From an uncultured Eubacteriales bacterium (GTDB lineage: Bacteria > Bacillota > Clostridia > Christensenellales > Aristaeellaceae), in assembly GCA_902777335.1 (NCBI GenBank), contig CACYTF010000038.1, positions 1 to 32,000 of the forward strand: a stretch of 32,000 bases of DNA, read 5' to 3'. Positions 8,027-15,075 of the stretch are shown in pieces (within the stretch, counting starts at the first letter, position 1; each line of letters begins with the position of its first letter). The notes below the pieces were generated by a model. That model saw only the letters and a list, made by a program, of their open reading frames with translations. It had not been told where the DNA came from and searched no databases. The translations under genes and the position numbers were made by a program.

Positions 8027-9059
8027 TCTGCTGCGGCGCTGCCTGATGAAGCGCACAGACCCGGACGCGCCGCAGAAGCGGCGCAGGGGGGCCGCCGTGG
8101 CGCTGTGGGGCGTGATGGCGCTTCTGGTGCTGTGGGCCCTTTTCAATCTGCGCGCCATCGGCGACGCCTTTGTACAGTTCCACGCCTTCCTGGCCTATCG
8201 CTTCATCCGCCGGGCGCTGATCGTGGGCATGCTGGTGTCGCTGTGCGCGTCGCTGCTGGGCGTCACGCTGGTGCTGAAGCGCTATTCGATGATCGGCGAC
8301 GGCCTGTCCCACGTGGGCTTCGGCGCACTGACCGTGGCCATGGCGCTGGGCTTTGTGACGTCGGAAGGCCTGCCCGCGTTTCTGCCCCAGGGGCTGCGCG
8401 GGGCCGTCGCCCGGCTCTGTGCCGGCATCGCGGCCAATCCGCTGCCGTTTACGCTGGTGATCGTGGTGGTGTGCGCGTTTCTGCTGCTGCGCATCAGCGA
8501 GCACAGCCGCATGCGTGGCGATTCGGCCATCGCCCTGATCTCCACCAGCGCGCTGGCGGTGGGCGTGATCGTCACCAGCATGACCAGCGGCATGAACGTG
8601 GACGTCTACAACTACATGTTCGGCTCGATACTGGCCATGAGCACCTCGGACGTGTACGTCTCGGTGACGCTCTCCGCGGTGGTGCTGGTGCTGTTCGCGC
8701 TGTTCTACCCCCGGATATTCGCCGTGACCTTCGACGAGATGTTCGCACGGGCCACCGGCGTGCGCGCCGGCGGCTACAACATGCTGATCGCGCTGTTGAC
8801 GGCGATGACGGTGGTGGTAGGCATGCGCATGATGGGCACGCTTTTGATCTCCAGCCTGATCATATTCCCGGCGCTGTCGTCGATGCGCCTGTTCTCCAGC
8901 TTCCGGGCCGTGACCATCAGCTCCGCAATCATATCGGTGGCCTGCTTCGCGCTGGGCATGCTGCTTTCCTGCGTCTACTCGCTGCCCACCGGCGCCGGCA
9001 TCGTGGCGATCAACCTGGTGGTGTTCATCGCGTTCTCGGCCATTGACGCGACGAGGTGA
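8019..9059 (+). CDS. znuB: Zinc ABC transporter permease, ZnuB (ABC-3 family)
   Basis: This is a 346-residue polytopic membrane protein of the ABC-3 family that forms the metal channel with ZnuC. A basic cytoplasmic N-terminus (about residues 1-25, including PQKRRRG) is followed by repeated hydrophobic spans, eight or so in all. Family marks are YSMIGDGLSHVGFGALTVA (about 89-107), TVVVGMRMMGTLLISSLIIF (about 265-284) and a GAGIVAINLVVF terminus. The N-terminal extension before the first span is longer than in most ZnuB proteins. It overlaps znuC by 8 bases and ends just before a strong hairpin that closes the operon. Confidence 0.92.
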   Translation: MGDLLRRCLMKRTDPDAPQKRRRGAAVALWGVMALLVLWALFNLRAIGDAFVQFHAFLAYRFIRRALIVGMLVSLCASLLGVTLVLKRYSMIGDGLSHVGFGALTVAMALGFVTSEGLPAFLPQGLRGAVARLCAGIAANPLPFTLVIVVVCAFLLLRISEHSRMRGDSAIALISTSALAVGVIVTSMTSGMNVDVYNYMFGSILAMSTSDVYVSVTLSAVVLVLFALFYPRIFAVTFDEMFARATGVRAGGYNMLIALLTAMTVVVGMRMMGTLLISSLIIFPALSSMRLFSSFRAVTISSAIISVACFALGMLLSCVYSLPTGAGIVAINLVVFIAFSAIDATR

Positions 9060-9072
9060 AGGATGATAAACT

Positions 9073-9110
9073 GAAAGAAACCTGATTTGCAAGCAAATCA
9101 GGTTTCTTTC
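9073..9110. terminator. Bidirectional hairpin between znuB and the tRNA genes
   Basis: A perfect 18-base stem (9073-9090 with 9093-9110) has a nominal two-base centre, so the real loop is about 6 bases. The left arm begins GAAAGAAA and the right arm ends TTTCTTTC, giving pyrimidine-rich 3' ends on both strands. It lies between convergent transcription units (znu operon + and tRNAs -), fitting a shared terminator. Confidence 0.85.
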
Positions 9111-9111
9111 A

Positions 9112-9186
9112 TGGTACCGCCACGGGGACTCGAACCCCGGTTTTCGCCGTGAGAGGGCGACGTCTTAACCGCTTGACCATGGCGGC
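9112..9186 (-). tRNA. tRNA-Glu (anticodon CTC)
   Basis: Folding the minus strand gives a 75-base cloverleaf. The acceptor is GCCGCCA pairing with TGGCGGT (G-U at the first pair). The D arm starts GTCAAGCGGTTAAGAC, and the anticodon stem TCGCC/GGCGA has loop CTCTCAC. The T arm is CGGGG-TTCGAGT-CCCCG, and the ACCA end is encoded. The loop places CTC as the anticodon, reading GAG. The TAAGAC D-loop form is typical of bacterial tRNA-Glu. Confidence 0.95.
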
Positions 9187-9191
9187 ATAGC

Positions 9192-9265
9192 TGGCTGCCG
9201 AACCTGGATTCGAACCAGGACTAAATGAGTCAGAGTCATTCGTGCTACCTTTACACAATTCGGCA
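9192..9265 (-). tRNA. tRNA-Gln (anticodon CTG)
   Basis: This is a 74-base cloverleaf on the minus strand. The acceptor TGCCGAA pairs perfectly with TTCGGCA, and the D arm is GTGTAAAGGTAGCAC. The anticodon stem AATGA/TCATT has loop CTCTGAC (anticodon CTG, codon CAG). The T arm is CCTGG-TTCGAAT-CCAGG, and the discriminator G plus CCA is encoded. It lies 5 bases upstream of tRNA-Glu in the direction of transcription, so the two are made as one precursor. Confidence 0.95.
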
Positions 9266-9301
9266 ATGTCTTACAGGCTCAATGCCCGACCGACGAATGG
9301 T

Positions 9302-9330
9302 ATTATACCGCCGCGCAAGAGAAAAGTCAA
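9302..9330 (-). promoter_or_regulatory. Promoter of the tRNA-Gln/tRNA-Glu unit
   Basis: On the minus strand TTGACT (complement of 9325-9330) and TATAAT (complement of 9302-9307) are spaced by 17 bases. They lie about 36 bases before the tRNA-Gln 5' end. A strong near-consensus promoter is expected for stable RNA. Confidence 0.88.
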
Positions 9331-9385
9331 GCGGTTTTCATCATTTCATCTGTATTTTACGTTTGTCCCGTCCGATGCGGTGTAC

Positions 9386-9421
9386 AAACGGGCACAATTA
9401 AATATTTGTAAACGGGCACAA
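9386..9421 (+). repeat. Tandem 12-base direct repeats upstream of the HPr-like gene
   Basis: AAACGGGCACAA occurs twice, at 9386-9397 and 9410-9421, on a 24-base period (a little over two helical turns). The second copy ends 5 bases before the -35 box of the next promoter. A near-inverse copy GTTTGTCCCG (one base short) is at 9361-9370. The arrangement fits a pair of regulator binding sites. Confidence 0.6.
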
Positions 9422-9426
9422 ACCGC

Positions 9427-9455
9427 TTGAAACTTTCATAATTTCGCGCTATGCT
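9427..9455 (+). promoter_or_regulatory. Promoter of the HPr-like gene
   Basis: TTGAAA (9427-9432) and TATGCT (9450-9455) are separated by 17 bases and lie 53 bases before the start codon. The -10 is weaker than its neighbours, which fits an activated promoter. Confidence 0.6.
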
Positions 9456-9507
9456 AAGAAAAAGCGGGCCCAAGCCCGGAATACCGATAAGTGAGGAGCA
9501 GGTCTCG

Positions 9508-9738
9508 ATGAAAGCCGTCAATATCAAGCTCAGCCTGGCTGAGAATGTCAAGACTTTTGTGAACATCGCAAATCGCTATTCCTACGATATCGATCTGCGC
9601 GTAGGCCGCCACGTGGTGGACGGCAAATCTATACTGGGCATCTTCAGCCTGGATCTTTCCAAGCCCATCACCCTCGAGGTGTACGCCGATCACTGCGACG
9701 ACCTGATGGAAGAGCTGAAGCCCTTCATCATCGGCTGA
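9508..9738 (+). CDS. HPr-family protein lacking the phospho-histidine
   Basis: This 76-residue protein has the HPr length and fold pattern: SYDIDLRVGRHVVDGKSILGIFSLDL matches the HPr middle, and GKSILG supplies the Ser46-type regulatory site. In true HPr the segment after the first strand reads GIHARP with the catalytic His15. Here that place reads AENVKT, so the protein cannot pass phosphate from PEP-dependent enzyme I. By family knowledge such proteins may act as regulatory (Crh-like) partners, which is an inference here. The start at 9508 is chosen because GAGGAG lies 9-12 bases upstream and it gives the family length; an in-frame ATG at 9451 sits inside the promoter -10. The gene is monocistronic, with its own promoter and terminator. 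No PTS genes are nearby. Confidence 0.8.
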   Translation: MKAVNIKLSLAENVKTFVNIANRYSYDIDLRVGRHVVDGKSILGIFSLDLSKPITLEVYADHCDDLMEELKPFIIG

Positions 9739-9765
9739 TCCGTCTGAGAGTATCAACAGCATCTG

Positions 9766-9803
9766 AAAGCAACGAGCCAATCCACGGGTTGGCTCGTTGC
9801 TTT
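9766..9803 (+). terminator. Terminator of the HPr-like gene
   Basis: A perfect 15-base stem (9766-9780 with 9789-9803) has the eight-base loop TCCACGGG. The right arm ends in TTT and the left begins in AAA. It lies 27 bases after the stop. Confidence 0.85.
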
Positions 9804-9814
9804 GCGCGGAAGTA

Positions 9815-9843
9815 TTGACTTTTGCAATGGCGTCCTGTATAAT
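9815..9843 (+). promoter_or_regulatory. Promoter of the DUF4143-type ATPase gene
   Basis: TTGACT (9815-9820) and TATAAT (9838-9843) with a 17-base spacer lie 50 bases before the start codon. The match to consensus is strong. Confidence 0.85.
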
Positions 9844-9893
9844 CATTACGAAAAAAAGTGTAAACACATTAAATCATGAAACAGGAGGCGGAC

Positions 9894-11147
9894 ATGGAGA
9901 TCAAGCGCGACATCTATCTGAATCGACTGATCCGGCGGGAAAAGAACGGACTGGTCAAGATCGTGACTGGGGTTCGCCGTTGCGGAAAGTCATACCTTCT
10001 GATCAACCTGTTCCACAATCATCTGCTTCAGAAGGGCGTTCGGGAAGACCACATCATTGAAATCGCCCTGGATGACCGCAGCAACAAGGAACTGCGCGAT
10101 CCCGACAATATGCTGAAGTACGTGAAGGAACGAATCGTCGATAGAGACACCTACTATATCATACTGGACGAGGTACAGCTGCTTGCCGAATTCGAGGATG
10201 TTCTGAACAGCTTTATGCACATCCGCAATGCGGACGTCTACGTGACGGGCAGCAACTCCAAGTTTCTCTCCTCTGATCTGGTGACGGAATTCCGGGGGCG
10301 CGGAGATGAAATCCGCATCTATCCGCTTTCCTTCCGGGAATACTGTTCCGCGTACAGGGGCAGCGCCGACGAGGCGTGGGACGATTATTTCACCTATGGC
10401 GGCCTGCCGCTGATCCTCTCCCGGGAAACGCCGGAGGAGAAGGCGGAATACCTCATGTCTCTGTTTCAGAAGGTGTACCTCAGCGATATCGTCGACCGCC
10501 ACAAGGTGCGCAATCGCGAGGAGCTGGACGAGCTGGTGGATATACTGGCCTCCGCCGTGGGCTCGCTGACCAATCCGCTGAAGCTTGAAAACACCTTCAA
10601 AACCGTCAAGAGGAAGACCATCAGCGACAAGACGCTGAAGAAGTATCTGGACTATCTGATGGACGCTTTCCTGGTGAGCAGGGCGGTCCGATACGATATC
10701 AAGGGGCGGAAGTATATCGGCTCCCCGGCCAAATACTACTTTGAGGACGTGGGCCTTCGCAACGCAAGGCTGAACTTCCGGCAGATGGAAGAGAACCACA
10801 TCATGGAGAACATCATCTATAACGAGCTGCGCATTCGCGGCTATCATGTAGATGTGGGCCTGGTGGAGCAGTACGGGAAGAACAGCGAGAACAAGACCAC
10901 GAAAAAGCAGCTCGAGGTGGACTTTGTCGTGACCCGTGGGAGCGAGAAGTATTATATACAGTCCGCTTTTGCGATGACCACGCCGGAAAAACAGGCACAG
11001 GAGGAACGCCCCCTGAACGCCATCGGCGACTCCTTCAGGAAGATCATCGTTGTGCGGGACAACATCAAGCCGCGCAGGAACGATATGGGAATCGTGACGG
11101 TCGGCGTGCGCAATTTCCTGCTGGATGAGAACAGCCTGAAGCTGTAA
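9894..11147 (+). CDS. AAA-fold ATPase with C-terminal DUF4143-like domain
   Basis: This 417-residue protein belongs to the widespread archaeal/bacterial ATPase family whose members pair an AAA_14-type P-loop domain with DUF4143. Visible marks are Walker A GVRRCGKS (26-33), Walker B YIILDE (88-93), the sensor-like TGSNSKFL (118-125) and RGRGDEIRIYPLSFREY (about 134-150). A long helical region and a C-terminal nuclease-fold-like stretch (LEVDFVV, about 338-344, then YYIQSAFA) follow. The start at 9894 is chosen because AGGAGG lies just upstream, inside the longer frame from 9876. It is a lone gene with its own promoter. Its third-position GC looks lower than its neighbours, suggesting acquisition. 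The family is often found in accessory regions, and its function is not established. Confidence 0.88.
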   Translation: MEIKRDIYLNRLIRREKNGLVKIVTGVRRCGKSYLLINLFHNHLLQKGVREDHIIEIALDDRSNKELRDPDNMLKYVKERIVDRDTYYIILDEVQLLAEFEDVLNSFMHIRNADVYVTGSNSKFLSSDLVTEFRGRGDEIRIYPLSFREYCSAYRGSADEAWDDYFTYGGLPLILSRETPEEKAEYLMSLFQKVYLSDIVDRHKVRNREELDELVDILASAVGSLTNPLKLENTFKTVKRKTISDKTLKKYLDYLMDAFLVSRAVRYDIKGRKYIGSPAKYYFEDVGLRNARLNFRQMEENHIMENIIYNELRIRGYHVDVGLVEQYGKNSENKTTKKQLEVDFVVTRGSEKYYIQSAFAMTTPEKQAQEERPLNAIGDSFRKIIVVRDNIKPRRNDMGIVTVGVRNFLLDENSLKL

Positions 11148-11166
11148 ACCCGCCCTGCGGGAGGGT
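11148..11166. terminator. Short hairpin between convergent genes
   Basis: ACCCGCCC (11148-11155) pairs with GGGAGGGT (11159-11166) apart from one mismatch, with loop TGC. It fills the 22-base gap between the ATPase (+) and the YdcF-like gene (-), and is followed by GTTCT. A weak shared terminator. Confidence 0.5.
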
Positions 11167-11169
11167 GTT

Positions 11170-11907
11170 CTACAGATACCCCCTCAGGAATGACACCGTG
11201 ATGGAGACGGCCTCACGGAACATGAAGTGGATCAGCGTGGGTCCGGTGTATTCCGAGGCGACGCCGTGGGCGTTGACCATGCCGGCGCGCCTGGCCAGCC
11301 GGAGGGCGCGCCACACGTGGTAGTTGTTGGTGACGATGCCCACTTGGGCGTCGGGCCGTGCCATCAGCGCCAGGGAGTTGGCGATGTTTTCGCGGGTGTT
11401 GGTGGATTTGTCCTCCAGCACGATGCGCGCCGGGTCCACGCCGCGCTTGACGAGCTCGTCCCGTATGCACTGGGCCTCGCTGATGGGCTCGTCCCGGCCC
11501 TGGCCACCCGAGGCGATGATCACGGCGTTCGGGTGATCGTCCAGGCACTTCATGACGGCGTTGATGCGCCGGGTGAGGCCCGGGCTGGGGCCGTCCTGAT
11601 ACACGCTGGCCCCGAGCACGATCAGGTAATCCATGCCGGGAGGCGCGGTGGCGTTCATGCCGCTGATCACAAGGCCCTCCAGCGCCATCAGCAGCGCCAG
11701 GCCCGCGATCAGCAGACCGCGCCAGCCATAGCGCAGCCACGGCGGCAGATCGAAGCGCGTCAAAAGCGCCGCCGCGATCAGCGCCGCGCCGGCCGCCGGC
11801 CAGACCCATGCGATGCTCAGCCCGAAGCGGGAGAAGAGGCTGATGACGAAAAAAAAGACAATGCAGGCGATCCCGCCTGCAAGGTACAGGATTCCGAGTG
11901 TTTTCAT
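11170..11907 (-). CDS. YdcF/DUF218-family membrane protein
   Basis: This 245-residue protein has three hydrophobic N-terminal segments (about 5-25, 31-50 and 62-83) and an extracytoplasmic or cytoplasmic DUF218 domain. The domain shows the usual blocks: LIVLGASVYQDGPS (95-108), IIASGGQGRDEPISEA (130-145), LEDKSTNTRENIANS (164-178) and IVTNNYHVWRALRLA (191-205). Members include SanA and YdcF; their role in envelope physiology is only partly known. The start at 11907 (MKTLGILY) overlaps the stop of the upstream Rrf2 gene as ATGA, so translation is coupled. A longer frame reaching back into the Rrf2 gene is not used. Function here is unknown. Confidence 0.85.
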   Translation of the reverse strand: MKTLGILYLAGGIACIVFFFVISLFSRFGLSIAWVWPAAGAALIAAALLTRFDLPPWLRYGWRGLLIAGLALLMALEGLVISGMNATAPPGMDYLIVLGASVYQDGPSPGLTRRINAVMKCLDDHPNAVIIASGGQGRDEPISEAQCIRDELVKRGVDPARIVLEDKSTNTRENIANSLALMARPDAQVGIVTNNYHVWRALRLARRAGMVNAHGVASEYTGPTLIHFMFREAVSITVSFLRGYL

Positions 11908-12320
11908 GATTCTATCCTGCGCTCGATGACGTCCTCCAGCGTGATGCCGGTCAGGTAGTCGGTGATCAGCTTCTGCAGGCCCTCCCAGACCACCAGCGTC
12001 TTGCAGGCGTCGCAGCGCCCGCACTGGTTCGGCGTCTGCTCCAGGCAGGTGACGGGCGACATGGAGCCCTCCACCACCTGCAATATGTCGTTGACGGTGT
12101 AGGCGCGGGCGGGCTTGGTGAGCATGTAGCCGCCCTGATAGCCGCGGATGGCGCGCAGCATGCCCGCCTGGCTGAGGTGAAGCGCGATCTGCTCCAGGTA
12201 CTTCTTGGAGATGTCCTGGCGCATCGCCACATCCTTCAGGGTCACATAGCCGTCCTTCTGGTGCTCGGCGATGTCAACCATCATGCGCAGCGCGTAACGC
12301 CCTTTGGTGGAAATCTTCAC
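11904..12320 (-). CDS. Rrf2-family transcriptional regulator with four-cysteine cluster
   Basis: This is a 138-residue winged-helix regulator of the Rrf2 family (IscR, CymR, NsrR, RirA). The N-terminal MKISTKGRYALRMMVDIA and ISKKYLEQIALHL are typical, with wing GYQGGYMLTKPA (60-71). The sensor loop contains C92, C100, C103 and C106 (TC...NQCGRCDAC). This differs from the three-cysteine IscR spacing but could carry an Fe-S cluster. A GTG start (complement of 12318-12320) follows GAGGGAGGG. It is translationally coupled to the YdcF-like gene, an uncommon partner for this family, and no cysteine or Fe-S cluster genes are adjacent. The ligand is therefore unknown. Palindromes in its own promoter suggest autoregulation. 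Confidence 0.9.
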   Translation of the reverse strand: MKISTKGRYALRMMVDIAEHQKDGYVTLKDVAMRQDISKKYLEQIALHLSQAGMLRAIRGYQGGYMLTKPARAYTVNDILQVVEGSMSPVTCLEQTPNQCGRCDACKTLVVWEGLQKLITDYLTGITLEDVIERRIES

Positions 12321-12361
12321 AGTGAACGCCCTCCCTCAGGTCACTCATCCTTCTGTGCATA

Positions 12362-12400
12362 ATTGTAACATGAATACAGTATTTATGCAAGCATGCTTGC
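12362..12400 (-). promoter_or_regulatory. Rrf2 gene promoter with two palindromes (candidate operator)
   Basis: On the minus strand TTGCAT (complement of 12385-12390) and TACAAT (complement of 12362-12367) are 17 bases apart. A perfect 14-base palindrome GCAAGCATGCTTGC (12387-12400) overlaps the -35. A second inverted repeat AATAC-A-GTATT (12373-12383) fills the spacer. Both are placed where a repressor would block RNA polymerase. Confidence 0.6.
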
Positions 12401-12451
12401 CGGCACGCCCAAAAGACGAATCAAAACAACGCAAAATGTGAGATGAAAGCG

Positions 12452-12486
12452 GCGCAAAAGGACAAATAACGATCACCTTTCTGCGC
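12452..12486 (-). terminator. Possible terminator after the nucleotidyltransferase gene
   Basis: GCGCAAAAGG (12452-12461) and CCTTTCTGCGC (12476-12486) pair with one bulged base around a 14-base loop, 45 bases beyond the stop at 12531. It is imperfect, without a clear U tract on the minus strand. Confidence 0.3.
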
Positions 12487-12530
12487 AAAAATTGCTGACA
12501 TATAGGAACAATCTATAGAAACAAATTAGG

Positions 12531-14900
12531 TTATTCTTTTTTGACGGGTTTTTCGGCCTCCCGGGGCCTCGAACCGGTCAGCCTGCGCAGCTCGCCCTCG
12601 CAGAAGTCGCAGAGCTCCCGGGCGTATTCCTCGCTGGCCGCTTCGGCGACGATCTTGAACTCGGGCCGGGTCTCGTCCGGGCAGATCCAAGCCCAGCCGC
12701 GCTCGCGGGTGAAGCGCATGCCGCCGCCCAGCTCCACGTGGCGCTCCCGGCTGGCCATGGCCCGCAGTATCCTGCCGGTGAGCCCGTGGGGCACGGGAAT
12801 GCTGCGGCTGCGCCGGGCGGTCGTGGGCATGTCGCGCAGCCAGCCCCGCAGCGTGAGCCTTTCTTCGGCCAGGGCGCTGAATATGGCCAGCGCCGCCCGC
12901 AGGCCGTCGAACTGGAGCTCGAACTGCCGGGGAAAGCGCTCGGCCAGGGCGTTCATCCACAGGGCGCTCTCGCCGGACACGTACTCCACCTGCGCGTCAA
13001 AGCGCCCGGCCAGGCGCTGTATGGCCCGCGTGGCCTGCACCGGCACGAGCAGCGTGCGCTCGCCCAGGCGAAGCAGCGTCCACGCCATGAGCAGCTGCCG
13101 CTCGCCGTCCGACAGCGCGCCGTCCACGTCGTACAGCGCGCAGCGCTCGCCCTGCGCCTCCAGCTCCAGGCCGACCTCGCCCGGGGCGAGGTCCATCGCG
13201 GCATCCGGCGGGATACGGCGAACGTACAGTCCGGCCCGGCGCAGCGCGTCGAGGGCCGCCTGCGCGAGGGTCTCGTCCCCGGTATACAGCGCCAGCTTCG
13301 GCGCGTCGTCGGGGTCGGCCCTGAATTCCGAGGCGACCTCTGAGATATAGGCGGAGCGCAGGGCGTCCGCGGGCTCGACGGGCGGCGTGTCGCCGGAGAA
13401 CGGGGCGATGAAATCCTGGCGGGCGTTCTGACCGCAGACGCCGCGCTGCTGCCGCGTGAGCAGGCGCGCGCCCCGGGCGTTCAGCGGCGTCAGCCGGTCC
13501 CGCTCCGTAAGCGCCGCGGCGTCGCAGCGCAGGGTCCTTTGGGCATGGCGAAGCTGGGGCAGCGTGCACACGCCCGCGTCCAGCACCCGCACGCCCTGGG
13601 CCAGCGCCCCGGAGGCCGCCGCGTACCACTGGGCCGAGGCCGCGCCGCCTTCCGCGCGCCCCAGCAGCAGCTCACCGGGCTTCAGCACGGCGCAGACCGA
13701 GCGCATGACGCGCGCCGTGCCGTCCGGCGCGCCGAGGGCCAGCGCGCCGCCGGTGAAGCCGGCCGGGTCGGTCCCGCCCCACACTCGGTTGGCGCTCAGC
13801 CGCTCGCCGTCCTGGGCCCGCTTGCCGGGCCACAGCCGCACGCCCGGCAGCAGCACCGCGCGCCGTCCCGCCCGCGCGCCGGCGCCCAGCACGCTCTCCT
13901 CATAGGCCTGGGCGCCCTCGTCCAGCGACGCGCCGGTAGAGAGCACGCAGCCCCGGGCCTGCGCCCCGGCCTCCAGCCGCGCGCCGGGCCACAGCACCGA
14001 GCGCTTCACGCTGGCCGACGGCCCGATCACGCAGCCGTCGCCGATCACGCTGTAGGGCCCCACGTAGGCCCCGGCCAGCACCCGGGCGTCCCTGCCGATC
14101 AGGCAGGGCCCCTCCAGCACGGCGGACCGGTCCACGGCGGCCCCGGGCAGCTGCACCATGCGGCCGGGGCGGGGGAACAGGCCGTCCACGCGGATGCGGC
14201 CCTCCATGGCGTCCATGTGGGCCTGCAAATAGGCCCGGGTGTCGCCGATGTCGCACCAGTAGCCCTGCATCACATAGCCGTACACCGGCAGCCCGCGGCG
14301 CACCAGCTCCGGAAAGAGGTCGTGGCCGAAGTCGCAGGCGCGCCCCTCGGGGATGTGCTCCAGCACGGCGGGCTCCAGGATGTAGATGCCGGTGTTCACC
14401 GTGTCGGAGACCACCTCGCTCCAGTCCGGCTTCTCGTGGAAGGACTGCACCCGCCCGTCGGAATCGGTGAGCACCACGCCATAGTCCAGCGGGTTGTCGG
14501 CCTGCTTCAGCACCAGCGTGGCCAGCGCGCCCTTTGCGCGGTGATAGCGCAGCGCGTCGGCGATGTCCAGATCGGTGATGCCGTCGCCCGAGAGCACGAC
14601 AAAGGTCTCGTCCAGGAAGTCCGCCGCCTGCCGCACGCCGCCCGCGGTGCCCAGCGGCGTGCGCTCCACCGTGTAGCGCAGACGGACGCCGTAGTCGTCG
14701 CCCGCGCCGAAGCAGTCCTGTATGGCGTCCGGCAGGTAGCCCAGCGTGGCCGCCACGTCCGTGATGCCGTGCTTCTTCAGCAGCGTGAGCGCGTATTGCA
14801 TCACCGGCCGGTTCATCAGCCGGATCATCGGCTTGGGGCAATCGCAGGTCAGCGGCCTCAGGCGCGTGCCCTCGCCGCCCGCCATGATGATCGCCTTCAT
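12531..14900 (-). CDS. Nucleotidyltransferase / left-handed beta-helix / degenerate phosphohexomutase fusion
   Basis: The 789-residue product starts with an NDP-sugar pyrophosphorylase domain (about 1-235): GGEGTRLRPLT at 8-18, CPKPM at 21-25, LSGDGITDLD at 102-111 and NTGIYILEP at 168-176. Hexapeptide-repeat turns follow (about 245-365, such as AGAYVGPYSVIGDGCVIG). The C-terminal part (about 375-780) has the layout of a phosphomannomutase/phosphoglucomutase. This is the plan of the mannose-1-phosphate guanylyltransferase/phosphomannomutase-like fusions of Firmicutes and cyanobacteria. The mutase catalytic loop (TASHNP in active enzymes, expected near 462-468) reads ALTERDR, and the DGD metal loop is altered (YDVDGALSDG, near 589-598), so this half is probably inactive. 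The start at 14900 is set by homology; an in-frame ATG at 14924 is possible but neither has an ideal ribosome site. The sugar is not known. Confidence 0.85.
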   Translation of the reverse strand: MKAIIMAGGEGTRLRPLTCDCPKPMIRLMNRPVMQYALTLLKKHGITDVAATLGYLPDAIQDCFGAGDDYGVRLRYTVERTPLGTAGGVRQAADFLDETFVVLSGDGITDLDIADALRYHRAKGALATLVLKQADNPLDYGVVLTDSDGRVQSFHEKPDWSEVVSDTVNTGIYILEPAVLEHIPEGRACDFGHDLFPELVRRGLPVYGYVMQGYWCDIGDTRAYLQAHMDAMEGRIRVDGLFPRPGRMVQLPGAAVDRSAVLEGPCLIGRDARVLAGAYVGPYSVIGDGCVIGPSASVKRSVLWPGARLEAGAQARGCVLSTGASLDEGAQAYEESVLGAGARAGRRAVLLPGVRLWPGKRAQDGERLSANRVWGGTDPAGFTGGALALGAPDGTARVMRSVCAVLKPGELLLGRAEGGAASAQWYAAASGALAQGVRVLDAGVCTLPQLRHAQRTLRCDAAALTERDRLTPLNARGARLLTRQQRGVCGQNARQDFIAPFSGDTPPVEPADALRSAYISEVASEFRADPDDAPKLALYTGDETLAQAALDALRRAGLYVRRIPPDAAMDLAPGEVGLELEAQGERCALYDVDGALSDGERQLLMAWTLLRLGERTLLVPVQATRAIQRLAGRFDAQVEYVSGESALWMNALAERFPRQFELQFDGLRAALAIFSALAEERLTLRGWLRDMPTTARRSRSIPVPHGLTGRILRAMASRERHVELGGGMRFTRERGWAWICPDETRPEFKIVAEAASEEYARELCDFCEGELRRLTGSRPREAEKPVKKE

Positions 14901-15002
14901 GGATACCGTCACATCCTTTATCACAGCATAGACATTATGTATGCGCTATTATGGCCGGAATAGACGCAAACCATGCAACGCGGGGCGATGCGCCCGGGAA
15001 GG

Positions 15003-15031
15003 TTGACGAACGGGGGCGCGTGTGGTAGACT
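15003..15031 (+). promoter_or_regulatory. Probable promoter of gpsA
   Basis: TTGACG (15003-15008) and TAGACT (15026-15031) are spaced by 17 bases, about 45 bases ahead of the start. The -35 is good and the -10 moderate. Confidence 0.6.
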
Positions 15032-15075
15032 GTCTTCAGGCCCGGCGAAGGGCCGACGAAATGGAAGATGAGCGT

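Noticed and set aside
9739..9893. Antitoxin or partner gene upstream of the DUF4143-type ATPase
   Set aside because: The interval holds only a terminator and a promoter; the open frame across it is in another frame and overlaps the ATPase.
13539..14963. Long + strand open frame (474 codons) opposite the nucleotidyltransferase gene
   Set aside because: Composition is His/Ala/Gly/Arg-rich nonsense typical of the antisense of a GC-rich gene; no motif and no ribosome site. The minus-strand gene has clear family motifs.
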